Part shown: piece by piece, positions 60,725 through 64,000 of the stretch
How the letters are laid out: each line of letters opens with the position of its first letter
How positions within the stretch are numbered: position 1 is the stretch's first letter
Assembly (NCBI RefSeq): GCF_021390715.1
Contig: NZ_JAJGWT010000004.1
Coordinates: forward strand, 186,306 to 250,305
Direction of reading: 5' to 3'
Origin: Tenacibaculum piscium
GTDB lineage: Bacteria; Bacteroidota; Bacteroidia; Flavobacteriales; Flavobacteriaceae
DNA: 64,000 nucleotides
Position numbers and translations under genes: made by a program
Notes under the pieces: model-generated
Database searches by the model: none
What the model was told of the DNA's origin: nothing
What the model saw: only the letters and a program-made list of their open reading frames with translations

Positions 60725-62683
60725 ATGCAATTTAAACATCCTGAAATTTTATATTTCTTAGCAGTTTTGTTAATTCCGATTTTAATTCATCTTTTTCAAT
60801 TTCAGAAATTTGTAAAAGTACCGTTTACTAATGTCGCTTTTTTAAAAAAAATTGCGTTGCAGACTCGCAAAAGTTCTCGTCTAAAAAAATGGCTAATTTT
60901 AGCCACACGCCTATTGTTACTTACAGCGATAATTTTCGCTTTTGCACAACCTTATTTTGGAAATCATAAAGAGAGCGAAAACTCCTATGTATCAATATAT
61001 TTAGACAATTCTTTAAGCACAAATACGCAAGGCGAAAAGGGTGATTTATTGCAAGTTTCCATACAAGAAATTATGGAAAATCTTTCCAAAAAAACTACCT
61101 ATTCTTTACTCACTAATGCTGATTTTTATAAAAATAAAACCGCCACAGAATTAAAAAGCATTTTAGTAAACATCAAAAATACCGCTAAAAAAACCGATAT
61201 AAAAACAGTTTTATTAAAAATATCCTCTGAAAACAAACAACATAAAAATACTAAAAACACGCTTATTTCTGATTTTCAAAATGTAAAAATAAGCGATGTT
61301 AATTCCTTGCCTAAAAATACTACTTTCGTCAAATTAACACCCGTTTTAAAAAACAATATCTCTATTGATAGCGTTTATCTAAGTCAGGGAAAAAATGCAA
61401 CGACAAACATTCATATTGTTATCAGAAACCAAGGAAAATATAAAGAAGAAATTCCTATTTCACTCTATAAACAACAGGAATTAAACAACAAACAAATGTT
61501 TACTGTTGATGAAAATAAAACAACGACCGTTATTTTTTCAATTCTGAAATCAGCGGAATTTTCTGGTAAAATTCAAGTCGACTATAACGATGCCTATGCT
61601 TTTGATAATACATTTTATTTCTGTATAAATTCAAATCCAAAAATGGCTGTTTTAAATATTCGTGAAACTAAAAATACCGATTTTTTAAACCGAATTTATA
61701 CCAGTAATGAATTCTATTTAACCACTTCTTCGGTGCAAAATTTGAATTATAATCTACTTGAAAAACAAGAACTAATTATCGTAAATGAAATTGAAAAAAT
61801 ATCAGAAATACTTGCCAAAAGTTTAGTTGATTATTCAAAAAAAGGCGGAAATCTAGTTATTATTCCAGCCAAAAACGCAACAATTTCATCTTATAATACT
61901 TTATTTAAAAAGCTCCAAATTGGACGCATTATTTCAGAAAAAAAAGACACTTTAAAAATTACAAATATCAATTATAAACATCCGATTTTGAAAAATGTAT
62001 TTGAAAAAGAAATTCAAAATTTTCAATATCCTTATGTAAAAAAACAATACAAAACGAATTTTAAAAATAGTAGCACTATTCTTAATTTTGAAAATAAAAA
62101 TGCTTTTATCCAACAAATAAACACCAATAATTCGGCAATTTTTTGGGTTGCTTCATCGCTTGATTCCCAAAATAGTAATTTTATAAATTCACCTTTGATT
62201 GTGCCTATTTTTTATAATATCGCTAAAAAAAGCCGAAAACAACCCCAATTATATTATCGAATTAACACAAAAAACAGTATCAATATTGGTATCCATAAAA
62301 ATAATAGTATCAAAAAATCGGAAGTTTTACAAATTTCAAATACCGAAACTTCCTTTATTCCATTGCAAAAAACACGTCAAAATAACATAGAAATTACCAC
62401 TATAAATCAACCGTTACAGGCTGGATTTTATCAAATAAAACAACAAAATAATATCTTAAAAAATATCGCTTTTAATTATCCGAAGCAAGAAAGTTCTTTA
62501 AATTTCTTAGATATTCGGAATATTGAAGAACTTAAAAATAAAACAATTTCAAATTCTGTAGAAAATACATTGCAAAATAGCAATCAGGAATCTAAAATTC
62601 AATGGCTTTGGAAATGGTTTTTAGCATTAGCCATTGTATCTTTGCTGACAGAAATTTTTATCTTAAAATTCTTTAAAACATGA
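60725..62683 (+). CDS. BatA-domain membrane protein
   Basis: A 652-residue protein of the aerotolerance BatA type. The N-terminal double membrane-helix domain is clear: PEILYFLAVLLIPILIHLFQFQKFVKVPFTNVAFLKKI (about 6-43), then SRLKKWLILATRLLLLTAIIFAFAQPYF near 53-80. A von Willebrand A-like region follows (YVSIYLDNSLSTNTQGEKG near 88-106), where DxSxS is only partly kept. The rest is Asn/Lys-rich beta and helical sequence, and a last membrane helix (WFLALAIVSLLTEIFIL) ends near 646. Its TGA overlaps the next ATG (ATGA), so the dihydroorotase-like gene is translationally coupled. Confidence 0.88.
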   Translation: MQFKHPEILYFLAVLLIPILIHLFQFQKFVKVPFTNVAFLKKIALQTRKSSRLKKWLILATRLLLLTAIIFAFAQPYFGNHKESENSYVSIYLDNSLSTNTQGEKGDLLQVSIQEIMENLSKKTTYSLLTNADFYKNKTATELKSILVNIKNTAKKTDIKTVLLKISSENKQHKNTKNTLISDFQNVKISDVNSLPKNTTFVKLTPVLKNNISIDSVYLSQGKNATTNIHIVIRNQGKYKEEIPISLYKQQELNNKQMFTVDENKTTTVIFSILKSAEFSGKIQVDYNDAYAFDNTFYFCINSNPKMAVLNIRETKNTDFLNRIYTSNEFYLTTSSVQNLNYNLLEKQELIIVNEIEKISEILAKSLVDYSKKGGNLVIIPAKNATISSYNTLFKKLQIGRIISEKKDTLKITNINYKHPILKNVFEKEIQNFQYPYVKKQYKTNFKNSSTILNFENKNAFIQQINTNNSAIFWVASSLDSQNSNFINSPLIVPIFYNIAKKSRKQPQLYYRINTKNSINIGIHKNNSIKKSEVLQISNTETSFIPLQKTRQNNIEITTINQPLQAGFYQIKQQNNILKNIAFNYPKQESSLNFLDIRNIEELKNKTISNSVENTLQNSNQESKIQWLWKWFLALAIVSLLTEIFILKFFKT

Positions 62684-63939
62684 CAACGCTGTTTAAATCG
62701 GTAACAATTATTGATGCTTCTAGTGCCTACCACCAACAACAAAAAGATATTTTAATTACTGATGGAATTATCAGTAAAATTGAGGATTTTATATCCGAAG
62801 AAAAAGAATATAACGTTATAAAACGTAACAATTTACACGCTTCCACAGGTTGGTTTGATACCAGCGTTTGTTTGGGCGAACCAGGTTATGAAGAACGTGA
62901 AACCATCAAAAATGGTTTGAAAGTAGCTTCTAAAAGTGGTTTTACAGATATTGCGGTTAATCCAAACACAAATCCTGTAATTGACAACAAAGCGACCGTT
63001 GAATTTTTGATATATAGAGCCAATAAATCGGCAACAAATTTACATCCTATTGGCGCATTAACCCAGCAAAGTAAAGGTGCTGAAATGGCAGAATTGTATG
63101 ATATGCAACAAGCTGGTGCAATTGCTTTTGGCGATTATAACAAACCAATTTCAAACGATAATTTACTCAAAATAGCCTTACTTTATACACAAAATTTTAA
63201 TGGTTTAACCCTTAGTTTTCCTAAAAATAACGCCATTGCTGGAGAAGGTGTCGCAAATGAAGGTAAAAATAGTACGCTTTTAGGCTTAAAAGGAATTCCT
63301 GCCCTAGCAGAAGAATTACAAATTTCTCGTGATTTATTTTTACTAGAATATACAGGTGGAAAATTACATATTCCTACAATTTCTACTAAAAAATCGGTTG
63401 AATTAATCAAAAAAGCCAAAGAAAATGGTTTAAATGTTTCTTGTAGCGTCGCAGTTCACAACTTATTTTTAACCGATGATGAATTGCATCAATTTGATGG
63501 AAATAAAAAAGTAAATCCGCCTTTAAGAACTTCCCAAGATGTGAACGCATTGATAAAAGGTGTTCAAAATGGTACAATTGATATGATTACTTCCGACCAT
63601 AATCCAATTGATATTGAACATAAAAAAGTGGAATTTTCTAACGCTAAAGATGGAACTATCGGTTTAGAAACGGCTTTCGGAATTTTAAATTCAATCTTAG
63701 ATTTAGAAACCATTGTAAACTGTTTATCTAAAAATCCGAAAGAACGTTTTGGACTTCAAAAAACAACCATTAAAGAAAATGAAATTGCCAATTTAACATT
63801 TTTCAATCCAGAAGGAACTTATACTTTTACTGAAAAAGATATTTTATCAACTTCAAAAAATAGTGTATTTTTAGAAAAAGAAATCAAAGGAAAAGTATAC
63901 GGAATTTATAACAATAACCAATTAATTTTAAATGATTAA
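62680..63939 (+). CDS. Dihydroorotase homologue lacking the HxH metal site
   Basis: A 419-residue cyclic amidohydrolase of the dihydroorotase family, normally the third step of pyrimidine synthesis. The fold is kept (GWFDTSVCLGEPGYEERET near 57-75; AVNPNTNPVIDNKATVEFL near 92-110; TSDHNPIDIEHKKVEFSNAKDGTIGLETAFGIL near 304-336). The catalytic motif DxHxHxRE, however, reads D60-T-S62-V-C64-L-G66-E67, so both metal-binding histidines and the Arg are gone. It may be a non-catalytic subunit, as aspartate carbamoyltransferase-linked dihydroorotase relatives can be, or an altered enzyme. Confidence 0.88.
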   Translation: MTTLFKSVTIIDASSAYHQQQKDILITDGIISKIEDFISEEKEYNVIKRNNLHASTGWFDTSVCLGEPGYEERETIKNGLKVASKSGFTDIAVNPNTNPVIDNKATVEFLIYRANKSATNLHPIGALTQQSKGAEMAELYDMQQAGAIAFGDYNKPISNDNLLKIALLYTQNFNGLTLSFPKNNAIAGEGVANEGKNSTLLGLKGIPALAEELQISRDLFLLEYTGGKLHIPTISTKKSVELIKKAKENGLNVSCSVAVHNLFLTDDELHQFDGNKKVNPPLRTSQDVNALIKGVQNGTIDMITSDHNPIDIEHKKVEFSNAKDGTIGLETAFGILNSILDLETIVNCLSKNPKERFGLQKTTIKENEIANLTFFNPEGTYTFTEKDILSTSKNSVFLEKEIKGKVYGIYNNNQLILND

Positions 63940-63967
63940 TCTTACCTAAAAATATACCCTAATAATT

Positions 63968-64000
63968 ATGAATAATATAACAATCAGTGAAGGAAAAACA
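63968..64000 (+). CDS. Start of a further gene, cut by the right edge
   Basis: The ATG at 63968 opens a frame of 11 codons, MNNITISEGKT, that runs off the window. It lies 28 bases after the dihydroorotase-like gene. The opening is reminiscent of a short flavobacterial membrane protein (DUF4870-like), but 11 residues are too few to name it. Confidence 0.5.
   Translation, partial: MNNITISEGKT

Noticed and set aside
1..64000. tRNA, rRNA, insertion sequence, prophage or replication origin
   Set aside because: No tRNA T-loop outside coding regions, no transposase or integrase motifs and no phage structural genes were seen; dnaN is present but dnaA and DnaA-box clusters are not.

Overview
The window looks like chromosomal DNA from a member of the family Flavobacteriaceae (phylum Bacteroidota), perhaps close to Tenacibaculum or Polaribacter; the genus is a guess. 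The DNA is very AT-rich. There are type IX secretion (T9SS) genes (a PorP/SprF protein and a large secreted protease with a T9SS C-terminal signal), a menaquinone pathway (menB, menD), bacillithiol synthesis (bshC), DUF4295 beside rpmG and rpmB, and flavobacterial promoter boxes (TTG, 17-23 bases, TAnnTTTG). I see no phage, insertion sequence, tRNA, rRNA or CRISPR array. This is mostly a conserved housekeeping stretch with small accessory islands.

Layout. 1-7000: the start of a Dph6-like ATP pyrophosphatase, rimO, an orphan secreted protein, ftsY, the DUF4295-rpmG-rpmB group, cinA and a fumarylacetoacetate-hydrolase-like gene. 7000-13500: menB and menD around an esterase-like gene and a short CvfB-like gene, then a fructose-6-phosphate aldolase/transaldolase and an SDR. 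13500-28800: an M1 peptidase, a DciA-like gene with recF, then a forward run of TPR protein, ribH, a small membrane protein, mutL, two rhomboid proteases and an EEP phosphatase; a peptide-binding lipoprotein and DUF4442 gene on the minus strand; and mtaB, an alpha/beta hydrolase, a LysM lytic transglycosylase and a small membrane protein.

28800-35800 is the most distinctive part. YwbE is followed by three almost identical cold-shock genes in tandem, each with its own promoter, 5' hairpin, 3' hairpin and terminator. Next is a 1643-residue T9SS metalloprotease with three repeated PKD plus jelly-roll-like modules, paired with a 61-residue gene that seems to encode a short secreted peptide.

35900-64000: an SDR, a SprT-like protein, mannose-1-phosphate guanylyltransferase, a sulfide:quinone oxidoreductase-like flavoprotein with an unlisted 42-residue partner, a thioredoxin, lpxK, Nif3, a degenerate zinc-ribbon coiled-coil protein, a peroxiredoxin, PorP/SprF, a cysteine desulfurase, an Smr protein, an LMW-phosphatase-like protein, two tandem PPK2 kinases, an LpxR-like protein, dnaN, DUF5683-dapB-lepB-WbqC, an Old Yellow Enzyme, bshC-rlmF, a BatA protein, a dihydroorotase homologue without its HxH metal site, and the start of one more gene.

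Several intergenic spaces hold dispersed, non-coding repeats: a family sharing CTGTCAGTTCGAGTGA and GCCTGTTTAAA, and three different perfect or near-perfect inverted repeats that do not look like ordinary terminators. Three proteins keep their family fold but have lost signature residues (MutL, the zinc-ribbon protein, the dihydroorotase). Function calls rest on motifs read by eye and remembered family features; no database search was run.
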